A DNA stretch of 64,000 nucleotides. Origin: Conchocele bisecta. Its lineage: Eukaryota; Mollusca; Bivalvia; Lucinida; Thyasiridae. This document shows, in pieces, positions 55,582 to 64,000 of the stretch. Location of the stretch: assembly GCA_029237695.1 (NCBI GenBank), contig CM055265.1, forward strand, positions 123,464,834 to 123,528,833. The letters run 5' to 3'. The notes beneath the pieces are model-generated. The model was given only the letters and a program-made list of their open reading frames with translations. It was not told the DNA's origin and did no database searches. Made by a program: the position numbers and the translations under genes. Numbering within the stretch: position 1 is the first letter of the stretch; every line of letters starts with the position of its first letter.

Positions 55582-55887
55582 TCAGGCGTCCTGTTCTTCC
55601 CCGTTAACAACCAGATTCACCGTGACCTCTACGGAGTTTACGGAGCAAAGCGACATTCGGAAAACTCTTCCAGAAACGGGCATAACGAATCCGAGTTGAC
55701 GTTGATTTGTGTTCGCGCCGAAAGAGAACTCGTAGGCCCCGGCGGTGAGATTGCACTCAACTCTTTCCTGGTTCTGCCCTGGTTGTCGCCAGTTCTGCCC
55801 TGTGGTCGTAAGAACCATCCGGACGGTGCTGCCATTTTCGCCGGATGTTTCTTCGTTAGCGTATGTGCCGGGTCCGTATATGCTCAT
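55582..55887 (-). CDS. Hypothetical small beta-rich protein (element 2)
   Basis: This intact frame of 101 residues starts MSIYGPGTYANEETSGENGS. The alternating pattern later (VECNLTAGAYEFSFG, GRVFRMSLCSVNSVEVTVNL) suggests a beta-sandwich. It starts about 15 bases after the stop of the preceding minus-strand gene, so they are likely co-transcribed. I do not recognise it; position next to a structural-like gene hints at a virion-associated role (inference). Confidence 0.5.
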   Translation of the reverse strand: MSIYGPGTYANEETSGENGSTVRMVLTTTGQNWRQPGQNQERVECNLTAGAYEFSFGANTNQRQLGFVMPVSGRVFRMSLCSVNSVEVTVNLVVNGEEQDA

Positions 55888-55902
55888 TATTAACGATTAT
55901 AA

Positions 55903-56490
55903 TTATATAATCTCAAGTACGATCGTGATTGGGAATTCGTGATTGTCAAATTTACGATCATTATCATCGAGGACCGATACGTCCCATTCGTGGATGTGCC
56001 CCGATTGCAAACGTTTCATCTCGGGGGTTGGGAAGTCTAAGGCCATGGTCTCACCATAAAAACAGGCGCTTGCGTGTACAGCCTTAAGGAGAGTACTGTC
56101 CCCCCCCCCCCCCCCCGTCTAACGTGTTGTATGATGTGCTCAGTTGATCCAGGTGCATCTTGAGCGTTTTCGTGAAGGCGAAGTCCACGGGGACGTCGCC
56201 AACGTGCTCGCGTGGGTCAAACCATCCCATATTATCGGAGTATCTTATTGTAAAAACGAGCCGCGTGGCCAATGCCGGAGTGATCCTTACCCGGTTGGCG
56301 GGCTCGACGGTCAAGGTCGAGAGTCCGGTGGCTTTCGAAATTGCGAGGCTGCCTCGGCCATCAAGCTCCGACGCGGCAAAAACTTGGAGGGCTCTCGAAT
56401 TCCAAAGACCGGGGGCAGCTTTACGCCTACTGAGGAGGCCGTTATCCATGTAGCCGAACCTTTCGTTCGCTGCGGGCAAAGTGACGGCGC
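55903..56490 (-). pseudogene. Probable Polinton structural protein, split by a G/C homopolymer
   Basis: The upper part (about 56490-56117) shows TLPAANERFGYMDNGLLSRR, then ATGLSTLTVEPANRVRITPA and FAFTKTLKMHLDQLSTSYNT. After a run of C on the plus strand (56101-56116) the frame shifts, and the lower part continues to a stop at 55903: PTPEMKRLQSGHIHEWDV then NHEFPITIVLEII. From memory, the arrangement (beta-rich middle, HLDQL..N.LDG block, and a short final VxLEI strand) resembles structural proteins of Polintons, possibly a minor capsid or penton-like protein. No start codon is evident, so the N-terminus is uncertain. Slippage in the homopolymer may be an assembly artefact. It is followed closely by the 55582-55887 gene. 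Confidence 0.5.
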
Positions 56491-56816
56491 GGAAAATCCG
56501 ACAGGAAAAAGCTTTGACAGAGCTGAGAGAAGCCAAACGCTCGCTCGAAGTGCGGGAAGTTCCAGTTCCTACAGAACAGTCGGAACGACGGGAACCTCCT
56601 GTTCCAGTTCCGAATGTGTCTAATGTTCCGAAGGAACAGCGAGCGCAAGCGCGTTGGACAAGCACATGGGTCGCTCGCACTGGCGCTATTGTAGTCGGGG
56701 TTGTCGTCTTATGGTGGTACAGTTCCAAATGTTCCGAAGGAGTCGGAACGACAGCACCTTCGAAGCCTGTTGAAAACCATTTGAACACTACCACTGAACC
56801 CTTCTATATGCAATAA
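56481..56816 (+). CDS. Small single-pass membrane protein candidate (element 2)
   Basis: The plus-strand frame of about 111 codons shows an N-terminal charged helix (RQEKALTELREAKRSLEV), a Pro/Val-rich linker (EVPVPTEQ, PPVPVPNVSNVP) and a membrane segment TGAIVVGVVVLWWYSS around residue 70. The first usual ATG is not at the 5' end, so the start is undecided (the frame opens at a GTG). It overlaps the opposite-strand frame, but its composition is more protein-like than that frame's upper part. Small membrane proteins are typical Polinton accessories; the role is inferred. Confidence 0.45.
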   Translation: MTARKIRQEKALTELREAKRSLEVREVPVPTEQSERREPPVPVPNVSNVPKEQRAQARWTSTWVARTGAIVVGVVVLWWYSSKCSEGVGTTAPSKPVENHLNTTTEPFYMQ

Positions 56817-57799
56817 TATATAATATATATGGGCCACGCGATGCGAAACCCGGGCTTAATGACAACGTCACGATAAGCGGTAAATGACGTCGCAAAGAAG
56901 GTCGATTCAAAACGTCGCCGCAAAATATTTTGCCGCCACGTTTACGTTTAAAGTGTCGCGATTTTCCTCTGATTACAGTGCTAATTCGTCGTAGATTGGA
57001 TTAAGAACACTTGCCAGATGGAAGAGGAACTTGAGGTGAGTATAGTTTATTTTTTCTGGAAAATCAACACATTATATTCGCTCACTGAGTAAAGGTTTGC
57101 AGATTCGTGTCCGAAACCCGCATCTTCAGACTTCAAAATCGTATGTTCAAGGTACATGCAGTAAGCCTATAAGGTGCGATATTTTCTACATCTGGGTACG
57201 ATTTAATGTAGATCTATCAGTCAAGCAACATATATCAGCTACTTATAATATATACATGACACAAATAATAAAACAAAGACACAAATAACAACAGTGTATG
57301 TTGAAAGATTTCCATCAGCCATGATTGGCGGAACTATATGGGATACATCCTGCGCCCCATATCGCAAACGTCCCCAAACAAACACACACACCATGCATAA
57401 AATATGTCAGACTCAGAATACACAATTCACTGTTAATTTAGGTATGAGTAAACATAATCAGGCACACCAATGGCGAAATAAAGCTCTCTATGCCACACCA
57501 AACACAACGGAGTGGCTCGCATTCATTTGGCGTACATTTGACGTCCTTTCAACTGTTGAAAACGGAACCCCTTACTACAACGTTTTAATAATGTTTACAA
57601 AATATGCCCTTAGATGTTCTCTTCTCTGTTCGCATGTACATGTTTCCACTTCTGTCTGATAAAGGCATAATGACCATCTTAATGCCCTGACCCCATCCCC
57701 CTCATACATTGTAACACTGGATCCGCACATGAAATGACTATTAATAGAAATTGTGTTAATCGATAAACAGATAAATGGATTAAGTATATTATATACACA
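56817..57799. other. Insertion or spacer with a family G fragment
   Basis: GGGCCACGCGATGCGAAACC and CGGGCTTAATGACAAC (56830-56865) resemble the start of family G, so a repeat probably inserted here. At 56960-57035 an acceptor-like TCTGATTACAG, a short ATG frame MEEELE and a donor GTGAGT resemble a tiny exon. An open frame at 57294-57659 has no known motif. Confidence 0.4.
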
Positions 57800-58075
57800 A
57801 TGTCTACCGCCGATGGAAAGATGCTCGCAAATTCGGTCACGGGGCTAGCGATCGGCTATTGAAGGCTGACCAAGATGCTTTTCAAAGGAGTCACTCCAAA
57901 GTTGGACTTCAATGGTTACGATATTGGTATAGTCTCCCTCGACATCGGACTCGCGACAATCACTCGAGGTCTTCTTATTAAACAACGAATTTTACCAGCA
58001 GATATCGTCAAGTCAAGTCAGTTAACTCTGTTAAATGTATTAGCTTACCTAATAAATTTGCTTCGCAATAGCTAA
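57800..58075 (+). pseudogene. Small membrane-protein relic (element 2)
   Basis: ATG at 57800 opens STADGKMLANSVTGLAIGY and stops at about 57862. A second frame 57875-58075 has MLFKGVTPKLDFNGYDIGI, then SLDIGLATITRGLLIKQRIL and PADIVK. From memory, a small hydrophobic protein with a PKLDF..D..ML..D..LA pattern and a terminal PADI is common in Polintons, so the two parts are probably one broken gene. Two hydrophobic stretches are visible. Confidence 0.45.
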
Positions 58076-58381
58076 TAGATTTGCCTATTTAACCTGCTAA
58101 AAATCAACGGCCACAGTCGCAATGCTCGTAGGTCGTCAATGCTCTGGCCTTCTCGGGCTCAAACTTTCTATTTCATAAATTACAGAGTTCGGATGCCGAT
58201 GAGGAACGTAAGCGCCACGAATCGCGCGTTAAAAGACTCGACTGGATAAACGATGAACTTAGGAGACAATGTCACGCCGTGAAGATGTTCCAAAAACGTG
58301 AACGAGGCGATGGAAGAGTATGCGTGTGTTTTTCCTACTTTACAGCCGCAATAGCTTGCCTCGCAACCTGAACCCATTCTA

Positions 58382-58621
58382 TCAGATTATTACACTCGGA
58401 GTGAAGATCAAAAGAGTCGCTAACTCGTAGTTATCACTATCGCGATGGTCGGGGTATTTCTTGTCGCCAGGCGACTTTTTTGAAGTCCTTAAATATAAAT
58501 GTTTGCCGATGATTTGTACTTTGCCCTCCTCGAGGTGGGCTATACGGCTCACAAATACCGTTTTAATGGAGTTGATCCGGCTGGCTCGCGACTCGCTCGA
58601 GGACTGGAGAGAAGACGGCAT
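58382..58621 (-). CDS. Unassigned small frame beside the integrase
   Basis: 80 codons including the stop, from ATG at 58621, with RASRINSIKTVFVSRIAHLE then GKHLYLRTSKKSPGDKKYPD. Basic and hydrophilic; no known motif. It would be divergent from the integrase. The plus-strand stretch before it (58189-58340) has a charged EERKRHESRVKRLDW helix in another frame. Either could be a real fragment. Confidence 0.3.
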   Translation of the reverse strand: MPSSLQSSSESRASRINSIKTVFVSRIAHLEEGKVQIIGKHLYLRTSKKSPGDKKYPDHRDSDNYELATLLIFTPSVII

Positions 58622-58750
58622 CCCTCTTCGCAAAACGGGTGCTGGCGGGAGCTGACGTGCACATCGATGGGGGGTTGAGAGCGCCTGCACCAGTCGTGTC
58701 GACTGCCGTATCGACCGCTGCGCGCACGCAGTTACCACCGGAGCTGAAGG

Positions 58751-59650
58751 ATGCGTGTTCGAGACTTCACGAACCTCGCTGCAGCTGCCAAGGTCTCCGA
58801 AGATGTGGCCCGGGCGTGGCTGAAGAAACAAAATCATGTGGCAGATCTACTTTCCGGCAGTGCGTAGCATTCCACGTCCGAAATGAGACGTGCCGGTGTC
58901 CAACGAAGTCCATTATGCTGATCTAAACGTCAGACTAAAAACTTACAAATACGCCCTCACAACCGTTGACGTAGCGAGTCGCTATAAAGAGGCTGAGCTA
59001 CGAAGGAGTCGAAGGAGGTCCACGAAGCCCTCTCCAGCATATACAAGAGGAGCCCTCTCAAATTGCCGAATCTTCTCCAGGTAGATCCGGGCTGCGAGTG
59101 TATGGGCGCGGCCTCTCAGCTGTTTGCGAAACACGACGTTTCTGACAGGTCCGGCCGCGTCGATATCCACCGGGACCAGGGGATTGTGGAGCGGTTCAAT
59201 TGGACCCTGGCAGAGCGGTTGTTCAGGCACCAATGCGCCCAAGAGATGCAGCGAGCATCGCAAGCGGCGCTCAACCGAATGGGTGACTCGGCTGCCCGCT
59301 GTAGTCGCCGCTCTGAACAACGAGGTGACCCGATTGGTTGCCCGTGGATGCCATCAAGGCGAAAAGGCTGTCACACAAACCATCTGCCGTCTCGCGCGGG
59401 CTACTTGTTATTTTAGCGGAGGAAAGGCTTCCATCGGGTGTTGGCGTCCGGTACCTCTACCAGCCCGGTGAACTGGAGGGCGGCTGCCGCCGCGCGACTG
59501 ATCCCGTGTGGTCTCTCAATGTGTATCATCTGGATCGATATATTACCAAACCCGATGAGCCCGTGCTCTACTACACTGACAGTGGTCCATTGCGCGGGTT
59601 TGTCCGCGAAGAACTTCTTGAGGTTCCTTCTGACACCCAATCCGAACCCC
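58751..59650 (+). pseudogene. Polinton integrase (rve family), multiple frame breaks
   Basis: This is a retrovirus-like integrase that inserts the element. From ATG at 58751 it shows NLAAAAKVSEDVARAWLKKQ (N-terminal helical region before the core). Next comes YALTTVDVASRYKEAE (first catalytic Asp in VDVASRY, about 58960), then LLQVDPGCECMG (second Asp) and QGIVERFNWTLAERL (Glu about 34 residues later), a complete DDE set. The C-terminal domain has VRYLYQPGELEGGCRRATDP and GFVREELLEVPSDTQ. Breaks: a shift near 58833, a stop at about 58884, a short loss before the first Asp block, a shift near 58998, and shifts near 59260 and 59340. No chromodomain is seen. Its 3' end meets the polymerase gene tail to tail. 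Confidence 0.85.
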
Positions 59651-62600
59651 ATGTTTTCAGCTCGATCGAGTCCACCTTCGAGTGCCATCTTGTACCGACC
59701 CCACGTCAAATCGTTCGTACGTTTTAACATTCCCTTCGCTGAATGCTTGGCTCGATCCGCCGCTCCCACATAATAACACTTACTACATAGAGCGATCGCT
59801 GTAGACAATGCTCATTTCGGGGCAAAGCTAACACCTATGTGTTAGCTTTGCGATCGCGCGATCGCCTTGAAACTCTAGTTTGAAAAGACATGGCGTCCTG
59901 TTACTCGACTTGTCCCACGCTAGCCAATATTTTCTCTCCAGCTCGAATGACTCGACGAGTTCCGGTCTCACTACGTTTTCCAACTTAGTATCGGAGAGAG
60001 CGAAGCACGCGCTGTCAGTATCTATCTGAATGAGTTCGAAATCACTACGATGTACGAACCGGTCGAGGAAATCGTAATAGAAATCCAGCATTCGAGGTTT
60101 AGCCAGCTGATACACCGCGATGCCGCACTGAAACGGCCTATTAATTACTACTCGGGGTTTTCTGCTACGCGTCTCCTACCTCTTCTAGATCGCTGAACCA
60201 CGCCGATCTGAGTGCACGATCAACGATCTTCTCGTCCTTCGTATACGTGGTATTCAAATTTGTCTCGGCGGACTCGATCAGCTTTCCGCAGCAAGCATTA
60301 CCAACGAGCTTGAAGATCTCAGCGAGTACGGTTTTTATATAATCCACGTCGCCCGTTCGACGGGCGGCCGTGACCTCATCTACGAACAACTGGAACGGTT
60401 TACCAGCCGTATAATCGATCAGGCGGTGAACGGCCACGAGTTCCACGCGTTCGGTCTAGATAGTCTAACATGTATTCGGGAACCGCGTCATGCGGAACCT
60501 CTCGATTCATGAACAGCGGCGCCATTTCTTCGAATTTCGACCACAGCTTTTTCGGCACCTCGATATCTAATTCGACGAAGCCGAACCAGTTCCCTCGCCT
60601 GGCGTGGCCGTTGAATCTATTGACTGCCGCTCGATTTTCTAGCTTTTTGTAATGTCATACCTTTTCTTCTCCGCAGGGCATATCCTTCGCGAGGGTGGAA
60701 AGGTAAAGAGCGTTGGCGTCATAACCTGCCAAAATCTCTGCCAAAAGTTATGTCGGTTTTAATTTTAAATTATCTTGTATTATGCTGGACATGCCGTGAC
60801 GTCATAGATTACTCATACCTGCTTAGTTTCATTTATTTATAAGAATTTTATTTTTAACATTCTGTCTTCATTAATTTCATATATTGAGCACGCATACAGA
60901 AATAGATATTAAAAATAAAAAAAAACGTTTTATTAACAATAATATTGTGGCTGGCAGGAGCATGCGCTGGATAATTTAACGATAATGATTCATCTTTACG
61001 GAATCCCGACCGGAGACCTGGTGTGGCCCTCAGGTACGTCTTTGGCACTCTTGTATGTGATGGTTTAATCTGGGTATACCCATTGTATGAGTAACAAGAT
61101 TATTCATAAATTGGGCATTTGACCTTGTTTTATTATTATAATAGGAGAACACGAGTAACTGGCAGTCAATGATGCTGTAATCAACGCACCTTATGTCAGC
61201 TGGCTCTGAAGAGAATTGTGCGACACACCGTATCTATTTTGTCGCGCCGGTACAAACCGTAGCTTGTTTTCGCGCAACACCGTATCATTTTATATAATTC
61301 CTTACGGAAACTGCACCATAACAAGGGGTACAAACCATAATGAGATAAATCAGAAAATGCCATAAAAACATGTCATATCCTGCGTGTAGAGAGCTGACAC
61401 TTTCCACGGATCAATTAGAATGTATGTACTCGATATCGCCACCGAAAAGGGTAATTAAGACGTGTTTGTTAGCCAGAAATCGGTACTTTCATCACGCTCC
61501 CTCGATTCAAAATCCACGCACAAAAAGGTGTCATGATTGCAAGCGAATTATTCAGAATATACGTTGTCATTCGTATTGTGATCGTGATCGTTGGAAATCA
61601 TATTCATTTCTGCGTCTGTAAATACCACATACGTTCCTGATAATGTCCTGTAAGCTGTAGACTATTTAATTAAACTGACATTCACATGATGTCGTCCCGC
61701 GACTCCTTCTTGGCGACATGTATATACCCTGTTTGCACCGTATCACGGAAACTACCCACCGTATCACAATACCGACAGAGCTAGTGCCACGAAGAAGATA
61801 TTGAAGCGCCACTCCAGGGAGCGATACTGCATCTTTGAGAATGTCCACTCCTCGACCTTTGTAAAACTTGGTAATTTTTCGTCTAAGCTTCTACGAAAGG
61901 GGCTACGTCCAGATCGTTGTAATACCGAAGCCAATCGTTGAACGTAGTTCATCTTCTTCATCTTGAAAATGCACTTGCACTCCTTCCACTCCGAGAGTGA
62001 TAGTAGATACCCGACGCGGAGCTTGAAGTGCCACTGTAGATAATCGAGTAATCCTGGATAATCTAGTTTGTCCGCGCTGTCGAACCACTCGTAGGGGAAA
62101 TAAGACTTTTCCATTTTGCAATCGTAAGCTTTGACCCATTTCTAGTAGCTCGTCCCCGATCCTAAATACTGTATGATATCGCGAAACCTGAACTCCGGTT
62201 TGAATAGGAACATCGTAGTGTTCGCTCGTTTTCCCACCATTACGTTCGAAACCGTCGTTGCCAGTTTCTCGACCAGGTATCGTTTGATAAGGTTCAGATC
62301 GTATCTACTACAGTTAAATCCCACCACGGTTACCTGGTCTATCTAAGACGTAATCACGTTATGTTGCGGTTTCGGTAGTAGCTCTATGTCATCAGGTAAA
62401 TACGTGGCACGATCTTTTTTCTGTAATATCTTTGGTTCTCCTTTTCAGCTCGTCGACGAAATTCTCCACTAGTGCGTCGAGATCGCATTCACAAATGTGA
62501 GTTATATTGGCTTCGCCGATGGTGTCACCTGTCGATACCGAAATGGGTTCGTGCTCAACTTCGAAGGTCAGACCCGTGGTCGGATACGTAGCTTTGGTCT

Positions 62601-62745
62601 TGTCCAAATACGCATCGAAATCGTAGACAATCTGGTGCGGGAACAGTGTCGCTTCTGTGAAAGTATTCTTTTCAGTTTTGAATGAGCCACTCGTACTCGG
62701 TCGGATGGAATAACTATAATTTTTCAAAATGTTTTGGAATGACAT
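59640..62745 (-). pseudogene. Polinton protein-primed DNA polymerase B, multiply broken
   Basis: The family B polymerase of element 2, read right to left. 62745-62392 has TLFPHQIVYDFDAYLDK and VEHEPISVSTGD, with a stop near 62392. The Exo II block VGFNCSRYDLNLIKRYL (about 62325) and Exo III region with SYFPYEWFDSADKL (about 62105-62060) follow, with stops at 62340 and 62142. An insertion separates these from motif A, GYDANALYLSTLAKDMPCG (about 60725-60670). WFGFVELDIEVPKKL (about 60600), motif B as KLVGNACCGKL (about 60310-60280; usual Ser and Tyr replaced) and motif C as QIDTDSACFAL (about 60030) complete the core. The tail is IALCSKCYYVG...KGMLKRTN (about 59790-59720). A shift or loss lies near 60446, between the TPR2-like region and the thumb. 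The very N-terminus is missing on the right. Confidence 0.85.
60735..61765. mobile_element. Foreign insertion inside the polymerase gene
   Basis: Polymerase similarity stops at about 61765 and resumes with motif A at about 60725. The intervening part carries GGTGTGGCCCTCAGGTACGT and GGTTTAATCTGGGTATACCC (60980-61090), which are diverged, inverted relatives of 12790-12900. TCTCTGCCAAAAGTTATG at about 60737 resembles family F. A plus-strand frame at 61370-61621 has CHDCKRIIQNIRCHSYC, two Cys knuckles, but no known family. Some polymerase sequence is also deleted. Confidence 0.6.
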
Positions 62746-62829
62746 AAAAAGCCATTTGGTAAAATCACTAAATCTTTCGATGAAGCAAGGCGAACTAACA
62801 ACACTACAAAAACTAGATGGCCGCGGCCT

Positions 62830-63835
62830 GCATGTCGCGCCTTGTGGCGAGGCATGGACACTAAAAAAAAAGATATAGTATAACGAAAAAATTAACCAAA
62901 AAACTTAACCAACAATTTTAACTGGACACACGTACGTACGTACGTACGTACGTACGCCAAAGTGCCGACTATATCGCGCTTTCCGCAAGCGTGCGCGAAA
63001 TTTTTTTAACCAAACACATCAAAGTAATTTAACCTTGACATTGGGCACAGGGGCCGCACGGGAGGGGGGGGGTGGTAGAATGAAAATATAGATGATGATA
63101 AACACCCATGTGAAGTTTCAAGGTAATGGGCAAAGCAGTTGCAGAGATATAGTATAACGAAAAAAAAACATTAACCAAAAAACTTAACCAAAAAACTTAA
63201 CCAAAAACTTTAACCAAAAAACTTAACCAAAAAACTTAACTAAAAACTTTAACCAAAAAACTTAACCAAAAAACTTAACCAAAAACTTTAACCAAAAAAC
63301 TTAACCAAAAAAAACTTCAAAGTAATTTGACCTTGACATTGGGCACAGGGGCCGCACGGGAGGGGAGTAGAATGAAAATATCGATGATGATAAACACCCA
63401 TGTGAAGTTTCAAGGTAATGGGCAAAGCAGTTGCAGAGATATAGTATAACGAAAAACTTTAACCAAAAAACTTAACCAAAAACTTTAACCAAAAAACTTA
63501 ACCAAAAAACTTAACCAAAAACTTTAACCAAAGAACTTAACCAAAAACTTTAACCAAAAAACTTAGTCAAACAACTTAGCTAACAAGAAATGCGTCTGTC
63601 TGTGACAAAGTGGTTAACCGAAAAGTGTGACGGACAGACATACGGACAGACGGACGGACGGACGGACGGACGGACAGACGGACGGTCCAAACACTATATG
63701 CCACCCGTTTCTTCGAAACCCGGTGGCATAACAAATTTAACCGGACACACGTACGTACATACGTACGTACGTACGTACGTACGCCAAAGTGCCGACTATA
63801 TCGCGCTGTCCGCAAGCGGGCGCGACAACATAGTG
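62830..63835 (-). mobile_element. TIR element family J relative with satellite-like core
   Basis: It carries two copies of the subterminal CCAAAGTGCCGACTATATCG (62959 and 63784), each next to an ACGT microsatellite (62928-62956; 63750-63782). Between them are AAAAACTTAACC arrays and two copies of a ~150-bp unit with TTGACCTTGACATTGGGCAC and GATATAGTATAACG. A GGAC microsatellite lies at 63635-63685. The subterminal complement matches the start of 28115-28800. Confidence 0.7.
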
Positions 63836-63840
63836 TTATA

Positions 63841-64000
63841 CATTTAATTCCAAAAACAGGCAAAGATACAACATACCTCGCAAACTGGAGACCAATAAGT
63901 TTGCTAAATATCGACTACAAAATAGCAACAAGGGCCATCGCAAATAGAATAAAAAAGGTATTAAATAATTTAATATATTCTTCACAAACAGGATTTATTA
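63841..64000 (+). pseudogene. L1-like reverse transcriptase fragment (runs off the window)
   Basis: The plus-strand frame from 63841 reads HLIPKTGKDTTYL, then ANWRPISLLNIDYKIATRAI and NNLIYSSQTGFI. This is the conserved reverse-transcriptase start (fingers region, NWRPISLLN) of L1/Tx1-type LINEs, which encode the copying enzyme. No break is visible in the 53 codons present. It abuts family J, so the upstream part is probably lost; the rest lies to the right. It belongs to a different LINE clade from the relic at 10.2 kb. Confidence 0.85.

Larger units (their letters stand above)
53987..62830. mobile_element. Polinton/Maverick element 2 (decayed, right end truncated)
   Basis: This is bounded on the left by a terminal hairpin starting AGTAGCATATGGGAGTC. 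It contains, left to right: Cys-rich ORF (+), coiled-coil/membrane protein (-), small protein (-), structural-like protein (-), membrane proteins (+), integrase (+) and pPolB (-). Coding parts are visibly richer in CG than the surrounding genome. No packaging ATPase, protease or major capsid gene is seen, the polymerase N-terminus is missing and a family J element abuts the right side at about 62830. The polymerase is only about half identical by eye to that of element 1 over the one shared block, so the two elements are distinct families. Confidence 0.85.

Noticed and set aside
56490..56794. Upper part of the minus-strand frame over the membrane-protein gene
   Set aside because: Low-complexity Thr/Ser/Gly/Arg composition; the plus strand is more protein-like.
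58382..58837. Full 151-codon minus-strand frame over the integrase start
   Set aside because: Its upper half is antisense to the integrase N-terminal region; only the lower half was kept as a weak candidate.
62926..62957. Telomere or centromere satellite
   Set aside because: It is a short ACGT microsatellite at the end of a family J element, not a telomeric repeat.

Overview
The window looks like an intergenic-to-intronic piece of an AT-rich animal nuclear genome, most likely a marine bivalve or other lophotrochozoan. The basis for this is a multi-exon host gene with spliceosomal introns, tRNA-derived SINEs, several families of foldback MITEs, non-LTR retrotransposon relics, a mariner relic and two Polinton/Maverick elements. 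The species is inference; no ribosomal or mitochondrial marker is present.

Region by region. Positions 1-3030 are the right part of a Polinton (element 1). It carries a minus-strand protein-primed DNA polymerase running off the left edge, two or three small accessory genes, a four-times repeated intergenic motif and a terminal hairpin. Positions 3031-9169 are non-coding, with MITEs and two tandem-repeat tracts. Positions 9180-39468 (minus strand) hold a host gene: six exons encode a signal peptide followed by a beta-propeller with LDL-receptor class B (YWTD) repeats, and the phases of exons 2-6 fit exactly. Its introns are packed with repeats: a LINE at 10.2-12.2 kb, MITE families A, B, C, E, F and L, a CT microsatellite, nested palindromes, YY1-like 'AAGATGGC' repeats, and two TIR elements with tandem cores. 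Positions 39.5-45.2 kb contain TTAA-flanked, SINE and foldback elements, a 650-bp tandem duplication and a mariner transposase relic. A possible terminal exon of a second minus-strand gene lies at 45.96-46.34 kb.

Positions 48.6-51.0 kb hold a minisatellite of about 45 units of 52 bp. It appears to have grown out of the left arm of MITE family E. After one more TIR element (51.7-52.2 kb), positions 53987-62830 form a second, strongly decayed Polinton (element 2). It has a terminal hairpin like that of element 1, a Cys-rich ORF, a coiled-coil/membrane protein, a probable structural protein, small membrane proteins, an rve-type integrase and a protein-primed family B polymerase. Most of these are broken by frameshifts, stops and an insertion. 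No capsid ATPase, protease or major capsid gene was recognised, so element 2 is defective. The window ends in a TIR element with satellite-like core (62.8-63.8 kb) and the start of an L1-like reverse transcriptase fragment.

The most notable items are the birth of a satellite from a MITE arm, the shared terminal hairpin on two diverged Polintons, the OTU-like N-terminus of the element 1 polymerase, and the repeated intergenic motif in element 1.
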